Assembly: GCA_965284565.1 (NCBI GenBank)
Contig: OZ260100.1
Coordinates: forward strand, 2,542,001-2,606,000
DNA length: 64,000 nt
Direction: 5' to 3'
Source: BRH-c54 sp965284565
GTDB taxonomy: Bacteria > Bacteroidota > Bacteroidia > Flavobacteriales_E > Vicingaceae
The notes under the pieces are model-generated. The model was given only the letters and a program-made list of their open reading frames with translations, was not told the origin of the DNA and did not search any database. The translations under genes were made by a program, and so were the position numbers. This document shows, one piece after another, positions 1-9,183 of the stretch. Numbering within the stretch: the stretch's first letter is position 1; every line of letters begins with the position of its first letter.

Positions 1-14
1 AACTAAAAATAGCT

Positions 15-46
15 AAAAGTCAATAAATTTATTTATTGACTTTTTT
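15..46. terminator. Bidirectional hairpin terminator
   Basis: A perfect 10-base inverted repeat (AGTCAATAAA / TTTATTGACT) with a TTTA loop is flanked by A residues on the left and a T run on the right. It can work in either direction and probably ends a gene lying before the window. Confidence 0.75.
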
Positions 47-97
47 TGTGTTTGAATTTATCTAATAGATGTAACTTGGCATCTTTTTTATACAAAA

Positions 98-940
98 ATG
101 AAGGTGAAATTATATTTATTTTTAAGCTTATTAGTAGCTTCTTCTATACTTAAAGGACAAGAAATACTTCCGATAACAAAACAATTTAACAAAGGTAAAG
201 TTTATATTTTATGGGGCTGGAATCAGGATTGGTACGCTCCATCAAGCATACATTTTACAGGTACAGATTACGATTTTATTTTAACAGATGTTAAAGCTCA
301 TGACAAACAATCTGATTTTAATTCGCAAACGTATTTTCATCCAAAATATATTACTTATCCACAAACTAATTTAAGATTGGGTTATTATATTTCTGATAAG
401 TATGATATTTCTATAGGCGTAGATCACATGAAGTACGTTATTTCTAGTGTGCAAGATGTCAGAATTAGGGGGCATATTAGAGATGAATCAATTTATTCTG
501 GAGAATACATTAATAGTCCTTTTCATATTAATGAGAATTTTTTAAGATACGAACATACAGATGGATTAAATTATATCAATATTGAATTAACCAGAAATGA
601 TAATTTATTACATCAGTTCGTAAGTATTAATCCAGATAAGTTTCAGTTAAATTCTATGTTAGGTTTTGGATTAGGGCCTGTTTTACCAAAATCTAATGTT
701 ACGTTGTGGAATAATGTAAGAAATGATGAGTTTCATTTTGCAGGATATGGGTTCTCTGGTAAAGCAGGATTTAATGCTATCTTTTATAAATATTTCTTTC
801 TAAGAACAGAATTCAAGGCAGGTTTTATAGACTTACCAGATGTTAGAACATCTAAAGATATTACAGATAGAGCCAGTCAGAATATTTTATTTGTTGAATG
901 GTACTTTGCTTTTGGTATGATGTTTCAGATAACGAAGTGA
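98..940 (+). CDS. Conserved outer-membrane beta-barrel protein of unknown function
   Basis: The 280-residue product starts with a signal peptide (about residues 1-21, ending in LKGQ). The mature part is rich in alternating aromatic and polar strands (for example LRLGYYISDKYDISIGVDH) and ends with an aromatic-rich strand, as outer-membrane barrels do. The wording of the middle (YDFxLxDVKAxD, GYYISDKYDISIGxDHMKYV) resembles an uncharacterised Bacteroidota family; that is from memory. It stands alone on the plus strand and runs head-to-head into the PorP gene with a gap of only three bases. No enzymatic motif is visible. It could be a small-molecule channel or a structural barrel. Confidence 0.7.
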   Translation: MKVKLYLFLSLLVASSILKGQEILPITKQFNKGKVYILWGWNQDWYAPSSIHFTGTDYDFILTDVKAHDKQSDFNSQTYFHPKYITYPQTNLRLGYYISDKYDISIGVDHMKYVISSVQDVRIRGHIRDESIYSGEYINSPFHINENFLRYEHTDGLNYINIELTRNDNLLHQFVSINPDKFQLNSMLGFGLGPVLPKSNVTLWNNVRNDEFHFAGYGFSGKAGFNAIFYKYFFLRTEFKAGFIDLPDVRTSKDITDRASQNILFVEWYFAFGMMFQITK

Positions 941-943
941 GAA

Positions 944-2002
944 TTATTTAAAACGTACACTATGTCCTCTAGAAGGAGTTGAATTGAAGTTTCCGTAATA
1001 TCCTAAACTTAACTCAAATCCTCCGTTTCCACCTGTTGCAGCAGTTAAATCAGACATATTAATGTCATAACTAACTCCCATAGAAAAGCCTAACCAATTA
1101 AACCTAGCAACAGCATAAAATGCATCTCCAACACGCAAATAAGGTCCAATAGACATAGACATTTCATTTTGATGATTGGTAAATTTAGATGCACTTTGTA
1201 ATCTCATTTTTGCTTCGGCACCTAAATTAAAATACCTATTTGGTCCTTGTTGAGAAAAAATAAAGTTAGGAAGAACAGAAAATCCATTACTGGTAACAGC
1301 GGCATTTCCACCACCTCTGCCAACTTCAGCACCACCATGAATAGTAAATTTTCTTAGTAAAGGATCTTCATCACTGTTAAAAGAAACATTTGGAGCATTT
1401 AAGTGAAATAAAGAAACTCCAGCAAAGTATCTTGTGAAATCAGTAGGTGAGTAGAACCAATGAATTCCTGTCGCCATATCAAAAACATTTACAGCATTGC
1501 CACCAAACTGGTCAATTGTAGGAATCTCAGAATCAAAAGCAACACCATTCCATTGATCGTGAAAAGTTAAGTTATTATAATTTAAAGAGCGTTGTATTGC
1601 TCCAGCTTGGAAACCAACAGAAATAAAATGATTTTTATTTCCACCGCCAATATCTAAATGATAAGCCAATGCTAAACTGTATTTCACATTAGAGAATTTT
1701 GATACACCAGCGTCATCTTTATAAAAATTTAACCCTAAGCCAAACATTCCTCCTTTCATTTTCTTTAAAACAGGGGCATCAAAAGAGGCTGCAATTGTAG
1801 TATAAGGTTCACTAACAGAAGCCCATTGATTTCTATAGTTTAAAATACCTCTTATGTCTCCATTGAAAGCACCAGCACTGGCAGGGTTAACCGTCATTGG
1901 TGAAGAAAAAAATTGCGAGAAATGTGCATCTTGCTGTCCAAATAAAGGAAAGCTAATTAGTAAAGATAAAATGCTAGTTATATATAAATTTTTCATAATC
2001 AT
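944..2002 (-). CDS. PorP/SprF family type IX secretion outer-membrane protein
   Basis: This 352-residue barrel has a signal peptide (residues 1-23) followed by the family opening, QQDAHFSQFFSSPMTVNPASAG, and GILNYRNQWASV. These two blocks mark PorP/SprF proteins, which anchor or export specific type B C-terminal-domain cargo at the T9SS. An in-frame ATG two codons after the first could also be the start. The gene lies 21 bases downstream of a 830-residue type B cargo protein on the same strand, the same arrangement as SprB-SprF of Flavobacterium johnsoniae. I infer that it serves that neighbour. A second pair of the same kind lies at 10172-14848. Confidence 0.93.
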   Translation of the reverse strand: MIMKNLYITSILSLLISFPLFGQQDAHFSQFFSSPMTVNPASAGAFNGDIRGILNYRNQWASVSEPYTTIAASFDAPVLKKMKGGMFGLGLNFYKDDAGVSKFSNVKYSLALAYHLDIGGGNKNHFISVGFQAGAIQRSLNYNNLTFHDQWNGVAFDSEIPTIDQFGGNAVNVFDMATGIHWFYSPTDFTRYFAGVSLFHLNAPNVSFNSDEDPLLRKFTIHGGAEVGRGGGNAAVTSNGFSVLPNFIFSQQGPNRYFNLGAEAKMRLQSASKFTNHQNEMSMSIGPYLRVGDAFYAVARFNWLGFSMGVSYDINMSDLTAATGGNGGFELSLGYYGNFNSTPSRGHSVRFK

Positions 2003-2023
2003 AAATTTAAATGTAAAATGTAT

Positions 2024-4516
2024 TTACCTTATTAGAGTAACATTACCTTTTAGTTCTCGAAGAGTACCATCAATCATGGTTGCTTTTACATAATAAACAA
2101 AAACTCCTGGGTTTACGGGGTTGCCATTATGTGTTCCATCCCAACCTTCAGTCTTTTCACTGGTGAAAAACACTTCTTGTCCGTATCTGTTATAGATAGA
2201 AAAAGTTAATGACTCAATACCTATTAAGCCCCTAACTAGTAATAAGTCATTGCTACCATCTCCATTTGGAGTAAATGCGCTTGGGACACCAATATTAAAC
2301 TGCATATCAACATTAACGGTTACTGTATCATAAACTATACAACCATTTTCGGCTTCGTAAGCAACAATGTAAATACCTGTATCAGTAGGTTGAATTACGG
2401 TAGTAGTTTGACAAAGTACACAGGTTAAATTATTTATTGGACTCCAAGTATAAGTTCCTCCTGTTATAATATTTCCAGAAGTATCTGTAGCTTGGGCAGT
2501 AAGTGTAACATTGGTTCCGAAAGTTATGGTGGTATCAGAATAAGCAGTTATAATAGCAGGGTCGCTAACGGTAACGGTATCTATTATAGAACTTGTACCA
2601 TAAGCATTAGAAACTTCTAAAGTAACAACAAATTTTCCAATGGTATCTGGCCAACAAACTAGACCAGGATTTTCTAAAATTGATGAATCAGGTACAGCAC
2701 CTTCAAAAGTCCAAACCCATGATGTTGGCGTTCCACCTGAACCGTTGTAAGAAAATTCAACACAACCATTTTTACATATTTTACCGTTACTAGGGTTCAT
2801 GCCAATAGCTGCAATAGGAGGATTACAAGAATCTACAACTATAGTAATTGTTGTATCACTACTTCCATTAGGATAGTTGATTTGTAAGGTGATGTTAAAA
2901 CTTCCTGCATTGTTAAAAGTAACCGTATGAGGTCCTGGGGTATTGGCAATAAGTGGATTTCCACCATTAAAAGTCCAGTTCCATGTGTTTATATTAGAGC
3001 CAGTACTATTATCAGTAAAAGTAATAGAGTCTCCTATACAAATAGTATCCGAAGAAGCAGTAAATGAAGCTTGTGGTAAGGCACAATTATTTACCACTAT
3101 AGCAATAGTAGTATCATGTGTACCATTAGCATCAGTAATTTGTAGGTTAATATTATGTGTTCCTGCAGTATTAAAAACTACTGTATGAGGACCTTGAGTA
3201 TTAGCAGTTCCTGGAGTACCTGTTGGGAAAGTCCAGCTCCAAGAAGTAATACCAGAACCAGTACTATTATCTGTAAAAACTATAGAGTCTCCAGTACAAA
3301 TTGTATCTGCAGACATAGTAAAAGAGGCAGTAGGCTGAGAGCAGTTATTTACGGCAACCGTAATTTGAGCAGTATTACTACAGTTGTTACCATCTGTGCC
3401 TGTTACGGTATAAGTTGTTGTTGCAGTAGGGTTAAAAGATACTCCATCAGTAACTCCATTGTCCCAAGTATAAGAAGTTGCTCCACCACCTGTTAAGGTT
3501 ACAGGGTCGCCAGAACAAATTGAAGTTGCAGTAGCATTTGCTGTAACTGTTGGTAGTGGGTTAACAGTAATAGGTAAAATTATATTATCAGTTCCATTGG
3601 CATCAGTAACCGTTAGACTAATATTATGTGTTCCAGCGGTATTAAAAACTACAGTATGTGGACCTACGGTGTTTGCTGTAGCAGGAGTTCCTGTTGCAAA
3701 AGTCCAGCTATAGGTAGTAGTTCCAGAAGTAGTACTTGCATCGGTAAAAGTAATAGAATCGCCAACACAAATTGTAGAACTAGAAGTGGTAAAGCTGGCA
3801 TTTGGTCCTGCTGTAGTAGGAATGGTTAAGGTAATGTCATCTACAGCAAAAGAAGGGTCATTTCCAACTCCGTCATCATTGTTTACCCATCTAAAACCAA
3901 TTTTAACATTAGCATTATTATTTGCAGAAGCTGGTAAAGGAATAGAAAATGCAGTCCATAAACCTTGTGGAGCACAAGCACCTAAAGAAGGTTTTGCTAG
4001 AGGATCTAATAAAGCCCATGTAGCTCCATCAAAATACCATAAAGAAGCATCATCTAAAGCTCCATCACCATTTTCTATATAATTGAAGTTTAAAGTTATA
4101 TTGGTTTGCCCCGTTAAATTAATAGTTGGAGATTCAGCCCTTTTATCAGTTAAAACACAAAAGAAAGAACCACATAGTCCACCAGCATTGTATGCTGCGC
4201 CATTGTCAGCAGGAAGACCTAATGCTGCAACAGCAACATTTCCAACGTGGAGAGATGGATCTGTAGTTGCACAAGCAGAACCACAAGTTCCAGCTGCATT
4301 TCCACATTCAGCTCCACTAACAAACCATTCATTTGCTTCAGGGTCATTGGCTCCTATATTTGTAACTGTCCAAGCACCATTAGTTCCAGCATAACCACTA
4401 GCCAAGCATGCAGATGCACAATTATTTTGAAAATCTTCTGTCCATATTACGGTTTGACTTTTAGCACCAAACATAAATATCAGACATGAAAAAAGAATAA
4501 GAATTTTATGAGTCAT
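2024..4516 (-). CDS. Large PKD-repeat surface protein with T9SS type B C-terminal domain
   Basis: The 830-residue product has a signal peptide (1-20), then a cysteine-rich domain of about 210 residues resembling a jelly-roll adhesion domain. Four PKD-type repeats follow (each with the pattern ICxGDSITFTD...WxWTF...GPHTVVFNTAGTHN), with one Ig-like repeat among them. The last 85 residues are the gliding-motility-associated type B domain: PSAFTPNGDGSND, then YNRYGQEVF, WDGTHNG, GVFVYYVKA and a final KGNVTLIR. This domain directs export through the T9SS and attachment to the cell surface. It shares an operon with the PorP gene that follows. The likely role is adhesion or gliding; the ligand is unknown. 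Confidence 0.9.
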   Translation of the reverse strand: MTHKILILFSCLIFMFGAKSQTVIWTEDFQNNCASACLASGYAGTNGAWTVTNIGANDPEANEWFVSGAECGNAAGTCGSACATTDPSLHVGNVAVAALGLPADNGAAYNAGGLCGSFFCVLTDKRAESPTINLTGQTNITLNFNYIENGDGALDDASLWYFDGATWALLDPLAKPSLGACAPQGLWTAFSIPLPASANNNANVKIGFRWVNNDDGVGNDPSFAVDDITLTIPTTAGPNASFTTSSSTICVGDSITFTDASTTSGTTTYSWTFATGTPATANTVGPHTVVFNTAGTHNISLTVTDANGTDNIILPITVNPLPTVTANATATSICSGDPVTLTGGGATSYTWDNGVTDGVSFNPTATTTYTVTGTDGNNCSNTAQITVAVNNCSQPTASFTMSADTICTGDSIVFTDNSTGSGITSWSWTFPTGTPGTANTQGPHTVVFNTAGTHNINLQITDANGTHDTTIAIVVNNCALPQASFTASSDTICIGDSITFTDNSTGSNINTWNWTFNGGNPLIANTPGPHTVTFNNAGSFNITLQINYPNGSSDTTITIVVDSCNPPIAAIGMNPSNGKICKNGCVEFSYNGSGGTPTSWVWTFEGAVPDSSILENPGLVCWPDTIGKFVVTLEVSNAYGTSSIIDTVTVSDPAIITAYSDTTITFGTNVTLTAQATDTSGNIITGGTYTWSPINNLTCVLCQTTTVIQPTDTGIYIVAYEAENGCIVYDTVTVNVDMQFNIGVPSAFTPNGDGSNDLLLVRGLIGIESLTFSIYNRYGQEVFFTSEKTEGWDGTHNGNPVNPGVFVYYVKATMIDGTLRELKGNVTLIR

Positions 4517-4666
4517 AATCGCAGAGTTTTTGTAAATGTATAAATTAATCAGCTACTTACACTACAATTATAGTCTTAATTTTTTAAATATAGGTTGTCT
4601 TGGTGTGTAAAAAAGTTATTTTTTTTCAGTTCAATGGTATAGAAAATAGTAGTTAAAAAAAAGTAT

Positions 4667-6547
4667 TTAGAATTCAAAATCAGATAAATAGAGCCATCTT
4701 TCTCCTTTTTTGTCTAGTTGAGTACTAATTTCGCCAAGTTCGGTGGTGATTTTTATTATTTCTTCATGGTTAGCCTGATTAGCTTCTAACACTTTCGTTA
4801 ATTCTGCTTTTTTCTTTTCTAGTACTTCAATGTCTTTATCTAGTTGTTCTAACTCAATTTTTTCTTTATAAGTAAGTTTTACTTTAGGGGCAGCTACTTT
4901 TTCGGTAGTGTTCTCATCAGCACTTTTATTAGCTTTTGTAGATTCGGCTTTTTTGTTAGCTACTTGCTGTTGTTTGAGCTCTTCTCTATAATCAGAATAT
5001 CTTCCTAAATAATCATTTACCTTTCCATCACCTTCAAAAATAAATAGATGGTCAACCAGTTTATCCATAAAATACCTGTCGTGCGTAACAATTATTAAAC
5101 AACCTTGAAAATCTTCTAAAAAGTCTTCCAACACACTTAAGGTCATTACATCTAAATCGTTGGTAGGTTCATCAAGAATTAAAAAATTAGGATTTTTGAT
5201 TAAAATGGTAAGTAAGTAAAGTCTGCGTTTTTCTCCACCACTAAGTTTTGCAATTTGGTTGTAGTGCATACTTTTAGGGAAAAGAAATTTTTCGAGTAAT
5301 TGAGCTGCGGTAAGGCTTTTTCCTTTTGTAAGTGGAATAACTTCAGCAATATCTTTAATAACCTCAATAACCTTTTTTTCTTCCTTAAACTGCATGCCTT
5401 TTTGGGTGTAGTAGCCATAAACTACTGTTTCACCAGAAACCACTTTTCCTCCGTCAATGTTTTCTAATCCTAATAAAATATTTAGAAATGTTGTTTTACC
5501 TACACCATTTTTACCTACAATGCCTATTTTTTCTTGCTTTTTAAAAACATAGTTAAAATCTTCTAGAATTTTAAGGTCGCCAAAAGATTTTTTAACATGA
5601 TGGAGTTCTAAAATTTTACCTCCCAAACGTGTCATGTTCACTTCCATTTCTACTTTAGAGTTGTCTTTCTTTTGCTTGGCAACTTTTTCGGTATCATAAA
5701 AAGCATCCTCTCTCGATTTTGCTTTTGTTCCTCTAGCTTTAGGCATTCTTCGCATCCATTCAAGCTCTTTTCTATAGAGGTTTTTGGCTTTATCCACATT
5801 CGCAGAAAAAATGCTTTCTCGTTCTTCTTTTTTTTCTAGAAAATAGCTGTAATTCCCTTTGTATCTGTAAAGTGTTTTTTCGTCTAGTTCAATAATTTCA
5901 TTACATACACGTTCTAAAAAATACCTGTCGTGGGTTACCATTAAAATAGTGATGTTATCTTTAATAAGATAATTTTCCAACCATTCTATCATGTCTAAAT
6001 CTAAATGGTTGGTAGGTTCATCTAAAATTATAAAATCGGGTTCTTCAATAAGTACTTGAGCTAAAGCAATTCTTTTTTGTTGTCCACCAGAAAGTTCGCC
6101 AATTTTTTGTTCTAAATCATGAATTTGTAGCTGACCTAAAATTTGTTTGATACGCACTTCGTAGTCCCAAGCATCTAAAGCATCCATTTGCTCAAAAGCC
6201 TTCTGCATTCTTTCGTTATCGTCAGGATTGGCAATGGCTTTTTCGTATTCTAAAATAGCATCAATTTGTTCTGATGAAGTTCTAAAAATTGTTTGAGAAA
6301 TAGTTAGTTCATCATTGTAATTGGGAGATTGTTGTAAGATGCCTGTTTTTATACCATTTCTGAAAACAACATTACCCGAATCATAACCAGCTTCGCCAGC
6401 TAAAATCTTTAATAAAGTAGATTTTCCAGTTCCATTTTTAGCAATAAACGCCACTTTTTGTCCTTTATCAATTCCAAACGATATATTTTCAAACAACACA
6501 CGCTCACCAAATGATTTTGAGAGGTTTTCAACTGATAGGTAATTCAT
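4667..6547 (-). CDS. ABC-F family ATPase, Uup-like
   Basis: The 626-residue protein holds two ABC ATPase domains and no membrane segments. The first has Walker A AKNGTGKST near residue 36, signature LSGGQQKR and Walker B IILDEPTNHLD. The second has GKNGVGKTT, LSGGEKRR and LILDEPTNDLD. Between them is the charged linker typical of ABC-F proteins, and the last 80 or so residues form a coiled coil, as in Uup. ABC-F proteins act on the ribosome or on translation-associated structures rather than in transport. The gene follows the TPR lipoprotein gene by 47 bases and may be co-transcribed with it. The subclass (Uup versus another ABC-F) is inferred from length and the C-terminal coil. Confidence 0.9.
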   Translation of the reverse strand: MNYLSVENLSKSFGERVLFENISFGIDKGQKVAFIAKNGTGKSTLLKILAGEAGYDSGNVVFRNGIKTGILQQSPNYNDELTISQTIFRTSSEQIDAILEYEKAIANPDDNERMQKAFEQMDALDAWDYEVRIKQILGQLQIHDLEQKIGELSGGQQKRIALAQVLIEEPDFIILDEPTNHLDLDMIEWLENYLIKDNITILMVTHDRYFLERVCNEIIELDEKTLYRYKGNYSYFLEKKEERESIFSANVDKAKNLYRKELEWMRRMPKARGTKAKSREDAFYDTEKVAKQKKDNSKVEMEVNMTRLGGKILELHHVKKSFGDLKILEDFNYVFKKQEKIGIVGKNGVGKTTFLNILLGLENIDGGKVVSGETVVYGYYTQKGMQFKEEKKVIEVIKDIAEVIPLTKGKSLTAAQLLEKFLFPKSMHYNQIAKLSGGEKRRLYLLTILIKNPNFLILDEPTNDLDVMTLSVLEDFLEDFQGCLIIVTHDRYFMDKLVDHLFIFEGDGKVNDYLGRYSDYREELKQQQVANKKAESTKANKSADENTTEKVAAPKVKLTYKEKIELEQLDKDIEVLEKKKAELTKVLEANQANHEEIIKITTELGEISTQLDKKGERWLYLSDFEF

Positions 6548-6594
6548 TTAGATTTTGAGTTTAGAAGTTTATGGGTTTTGAGAGATTTGTAATA

Positions 6595-7623
6595 TTAAAA
6601 AACTCTTTCTAAAGCTTTAGCAGCATTAGTATGGGTAGGGTTAAATTCAAGTACTTTTTGAAAATCAGCTTTAGCTTTTTTTCGGTCTTTCATTAATTCA
6701 TAACAAAGACCTCTGTTATAGTAGGCATCTATGTATTTAGGCTCTACATTAATTGCTTTTGTGTAGTATTCAACAGCTTTTTCATATTCTTGCAAATATT
6801 CGTGGTGAATATAGCCCATATTAAAATAGGGCTCTCTGTATGGCTGAATAGCTATAGATTTTTGATAATGTTCCATAGCTTTTTCGTATTCGCCTCTTTC
6901 TTGATAATAAAGTCCGATATTATAAAGTGCCTCTAAACTATTTGGATCAATACGTAACGCATTTTTAAAGTAACCTTCACTTAAATTAGAATCATCATTG
7001 AAATATAAAACACCTAATTGGATATAAGCATTATAATAATCGTTTTCTTGTTCTATGGCTGTTTTAAAACTAGATTTTGCAAGTGCAGTATCCTTTTTAT
7101 CTAAAAATATCATTCCTTTAAGATAATAAGCTTCGGCATTATACATATCTCTTTTTAGTGCTGCATCAGCATAATCTAGTGCTTGGTTATAGTTGTAAGT
7201 GTATAATGCCAACCATCCTAACTCAACCCTTGCTTGTACATTGTCATTATCAACGTACATACATTTATCTAACATATTTTTAGCTTCTTTGTAGTTGCCT
7301 TGAGTTTTTAGAAGTTCAGCTTTTAATAAGTAAAACTCAGGGATTAAAGAATCTATTTTAATTGCTCTATTTAAATCATTAATAGCAGCATTATAATCGC
7401 CATATTTCTGATATAATCGGGCTCTTTTTAAGTACAATCCAGTATTATTTACATCATTTTTTAGTTGCTCATTAATTTCTTTAAAAGCAAGTTCTTCTTC
7501 TGTAAGAGCAGGGTTTGCTGCAATATTATTTTCAGCATTTTCGTCAACAGATTGGTTGTTAGTAGAATTATTACAAGCAATGATAACACAAATGAGGCAA
7601 GATAATAACAGCAATTGTTTCAT
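6595..7623 (-). CDS. Tetratricopeptide-repeat lipoprotein
   Basis: The 342-residue product has a lipoprotein signal (MKQLLLLSCLICVIIAC, lipidated Cys at 17), an acidic, Asn-rich spacer, then about seven to eight TPR units from residue 50 to the end. Examples include YQKYGDYNAAINDLNRAIKI and YNRGLCYELMKDRKKAKADF. TPR solenoids mount protein complexes; nothing here identifies a partner. A housekeeping-type -7 element (TACTTTTG on the minus strand) lies about 50 bases upstream of the ATG. It is probably the first gene of an operon with the ABC-F ATPase. Confidence 0.85.
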   Translation of the reverse strand: MKQLLLLSCLICVIIACNNSTNNQSVDENAENNIAANPALTEEELAFKEINEQLKNDVNNTGLYLKRARLYQKYGDYNAAINDLNRAIKIDSLIPEFYLLKAELLKTQGNYKEAKNMLDKCMYVDNDNVQARVELGWLALYTYNYNQALDYADAALKRDMYNAEAYYLKGMIFLDKKDTALAKSSFKTAIEQENDYYNAYIQLGVLYFNDDSNLSEGYFKNALRIDPNSLEALYNIGLYYQERGEYEKAMEHYQKSIAIQPYREPYFNMGYIHHEYLQEYEKAVEYYTKAINVEPKYIDAYYNRGLCYELMKDRKKAKADFQKVLEFNPTHTNAAKALERVF

Positions 7624-7673
7624 AATAGAAATAGAATTAAAAAGTGTAAAAATTCCGAATAGTTTCGGGGTTT

Positions 7674-7681
7674 CAAAAGTA
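7674..7681 (-). promoter_or_regulatory. Putative -7 element (TAnnTTTG type) of the TPR lipoprotein gene
   Basis: The minus strand reads TACTTTTG, matching the Bacteroidota -7 consensus TAnnTTTG. It lies about 50 bases before the start codon. No clear -33 TTTG stands at the right distance. Confidence 0.45.
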
Positions 7682-7834
7682 CAAAATTATTAGTAATTTC
7701 TTAGGAAGTATGTTTTAGACCATACCTTAAGTAAGAAGTTTTATTTTTTTACAGGTACGAATTGAACAGAAGTTTACAAAATTACCTATAATCGGACTAG
7801 TACTTGAAGGAAAGATATTGAGGGATAAGCAATT

Positions 7835-7930
7835 CTCTTATGTTTGCCAATGATTTGGCTATGATTTCGTTTTGTTGAAACCAAATGTAAGGTAATCAGC
7901 CAACATAATGAAATATAGAGATTGTTACCA
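7835..7930 (-). repeat. attC-like palindromic site following the 118-aa gene
   Basis: The arms CTCTTATGTTTGCCAATGATT (left) and the segment AATCAGCCAACATA...TAGAG (right) pair imperfectly. The outer right end is GGTAAC-type (GTTACCA on the plus strand). A 32-base stretch at 7840-7871 matches 8304-8335 at 28 positions, including GGCTATGATTTCGTT without change. This shows that the two sites are copies of one repeat family. The rest of the 7624-7938 gap holds only the promoter element of the TPR gene. Confidence 0.6.
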
Positions 7931-7938
7931 CTAGTTGT

Positions 7939-8295
7939 TTATCTTTTATAATTTCGTTCAGCTTCTAAATGGTTAAATTTAAATAACAAAGAGTCATTTC
8001 TAAAAACATTCATATAAAATGATTTTTTTGTTTTATAAAGGCTGTCACCTAGTTGAATTTGGTGGTATATTTCAGGGGTAAATGTAGGTACATTTTTATT
8101 GTCAGAGAGTTTAATTGTAAGGCTGTTGTGGTTATTTGGATTTCTATACATTTTAATTACAACTCCATTATATTTATAGTTCGAAACCCTTTCTTCTGTC
8201 ATGCCGTTAGGTGCTTTAATAATACTTATAGCGAGTCCTATAGATATAATAAACCCAACAAGTATTCCTATGATGATTTTTTGGCTTCTAGTCAT
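7939..8295 (-). CDS. Small membrane-anchored hypothetical protein (cassette gene)
   Basis: The 118-residue product has one N-terminal membrane segment (about residues 8-27, IIIGILVGFIISIGLAISII) and a soluble C-terminal part of about 90 residues with no motif I recognise. The sequence YKYNGVVIKMYRNPNNH and SLTIKLSDNK suggests a beta-rich domain. It is the last gene of the cassette-like array: its stop codon lies nine bases before the GGTAAC-type core of the site at 7835-7930. Its start lies just after the core of the site at 8304-8481. Its opening core is degenerate and does not match its closing core, so this unit is the least canonical of the three. Confidence 0.6.
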   Translation of the reverse strand: MTRSQKIIIGILVGFIISIGLAISIIKAPNGMTEERVSNYKYNGVVIKMYRNPNNHNSLTIKLSDNKNVPTFTPEIYHQIQLGDSLYKTKKSFYMNVFRNDSLLFKFNHLEAERNYKR

Positions 8296-8303
8296 TATAA
8301 TTA

Positions 8304-8481
8304 ATGTTTGCTAGCGATTAGGCTATGATTTCGTTGTGGAAAATGTCGTTAGACTTTTCCGCTTAAGAGATCAAGCCGAGTAAATGTACCAAACTTTGGT
8401 TTTAGCACAAAGTTTGGTACGAACTAAACTTTTTGATTTTACTACTATTTCGCCTATTTTTTATATACATTGTTACCTGCT
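8304..8481 (-). repeat. attC-like site with internal hairpins, following dps
   Basis: About 178 bases of nested inverted repeats. The outer core on the minus strand is AGGTAACAATG (8468-8478). The opposite arm contains AGCAAACATT. A 13-base perfect hairpin (GTACCAAACTTTG at 8386-8398 with CAAAGTTTGGTAC at 8408-8420) stands in the middle, with smaller hairpins nearby (GGAAAA/TTTTCC; GCTT/AAGC). The site shares 28 of 32 bases with 7840-7871. It is longer than most classical attC sites. Confidence 0.6.
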
Positions 8482-8494
8482 GGTTTTATTCCGC

Positions 8495-8971
8495 TTATCT
8501 ATTTAGAAATGAAGAATACATCCAAACTAATTTTTCTTGTTCCCTAATATAATCACTCATTAGTGCATTTGTTCCTTCGTCATCAGCATCTGAAGATATG
8601 GTAAGTAATTCTCGCTGAAGTACTATTATTATTTGAAAAGAAGCTAAAATGTCTCCGACAGCTTTTACTCCGTCACTCACTTGTACACTTTCTTTTATTT
8701 TTGAAGTAGTTCGATAATCTGCATAATTATGCTTTGGCGTGTGACCTAAAGTTAAAATTCGCTCTGCAACTTCGTCTATTTTCAAAAGTAAATCATTATA
8801 TAATTCTTCAAATTTCAAATGTAGTTCAAAGAATTTCTCGCCTTTTATGTTCCAATGATAGCCTCGAGTATTTTGATAAAAAATTGAATAGTTTGCCAAA
8901 AGTTCATTTAACTTTTCAGAAAGGTGTTTTGCTTTGTCATTGTCAAGTCCAATTGCGTTTGTGTTGTCCAT
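8495..8971 (-). CDS. dps: Dps family ferritin-like DNA-protection protein
   Basis: At 158 residues this is a typical Dps length. It carries the ferroxidase signature: HWN with His at 39, His at 51, then KIDEVAERIL with Asp66 and Glu70, spaced as in Dps proteins, where the site forms between two subunits of the dodecamer. Dps oxidises Fe(II) with hydrogen peroxide, stores iron and protects DNA in stationary phase. The gene is the sole passenger of a cassette-like unit whose opening core (GTTACCT, minus strand) is the exact complement of its closing core (AGGTAAC). It carries its own TAAATTTG promoter element at 9007-9014, which would let it be expressed wherever it inserts. Confidence 0.92.
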   Translation of the reverse strand: MDNTNAIGLDNDKAKHLSEKLNELLANYSIFYQNTRGYHWNIKGEKFFELHLKFEELYNDLLLKIDEVAERILTLGHTPKHNYADYRTTSKIKESVQVSDGVKAVGDILASFQIIIVLQRELLTISSDADDEGTNALMSDYIREQEKLVWMYSSFLNR

Positions 8972-9006
8972 TTTTATATATTTTTAATTATTTATTTTAA
9001 TTCTAA

Positions 9007-9014
9007 CAAATTTA
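9007..9014 (-). promoter_or_regulatory. Putative -7 element of dps inside its cassette
   Basis: The minus strand reads TAAATTTG, fitting TAnnTTTG, 36 bases before the dps ATG. The -33 element is unclear. Confidence 0.4.
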
Positions 9015-9107
9015 CCATTCCGTTTCCGTATTTTCTGTAACATTAATCACATAACTCTATTATATTTAAAATCCGTATTTTTTTATGTGGTATGTTTTTT
9101 AGCTTGT

Positions 9108-9183
9108 AGGTAACGTTTATGGCTATGAAGCGTAGGAACGGTTTGGTTGGTTCGGCCAATGCTTTATAGCCATTGTTAGTTGC
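9108..9183 (-). repeat. attC-like site, best-formed copy
   Basis: This 76-base imperfect palindrome has arms TAACGTTTATGGCTATGAAGC (9111-9131) and GCTTTATAGCCATTGTTA (9161-9178), which pair as TAAC, ATGGCTAT and AAGC blocks with small bulges. Length, unpaired bulges and terminal TAAC/GTTA cores are all attC hallmarks. The stop codon of the lipoprotein gene (TAA at 9176-9178) is part of the closing core, as often seen in gene cassettes. Confidence 0.7.

Noticed and set aside
3155..4489. Long plus-strand open frames opposite the PKD adhesin gene (for example 3155-3496 and 4083-4394)
   Set aside because: They are shadows of the repeated, Ser/Thr-rich adhesin coding strand; they lack plausible starts, domains or signals.
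7624..7834. Possible small gene or RNA between the TPR lipoprotein gene and the first attC-like site
   Set aside because: Apart from the -7 element no frame, hairpin or conserved RNA shape stood out.
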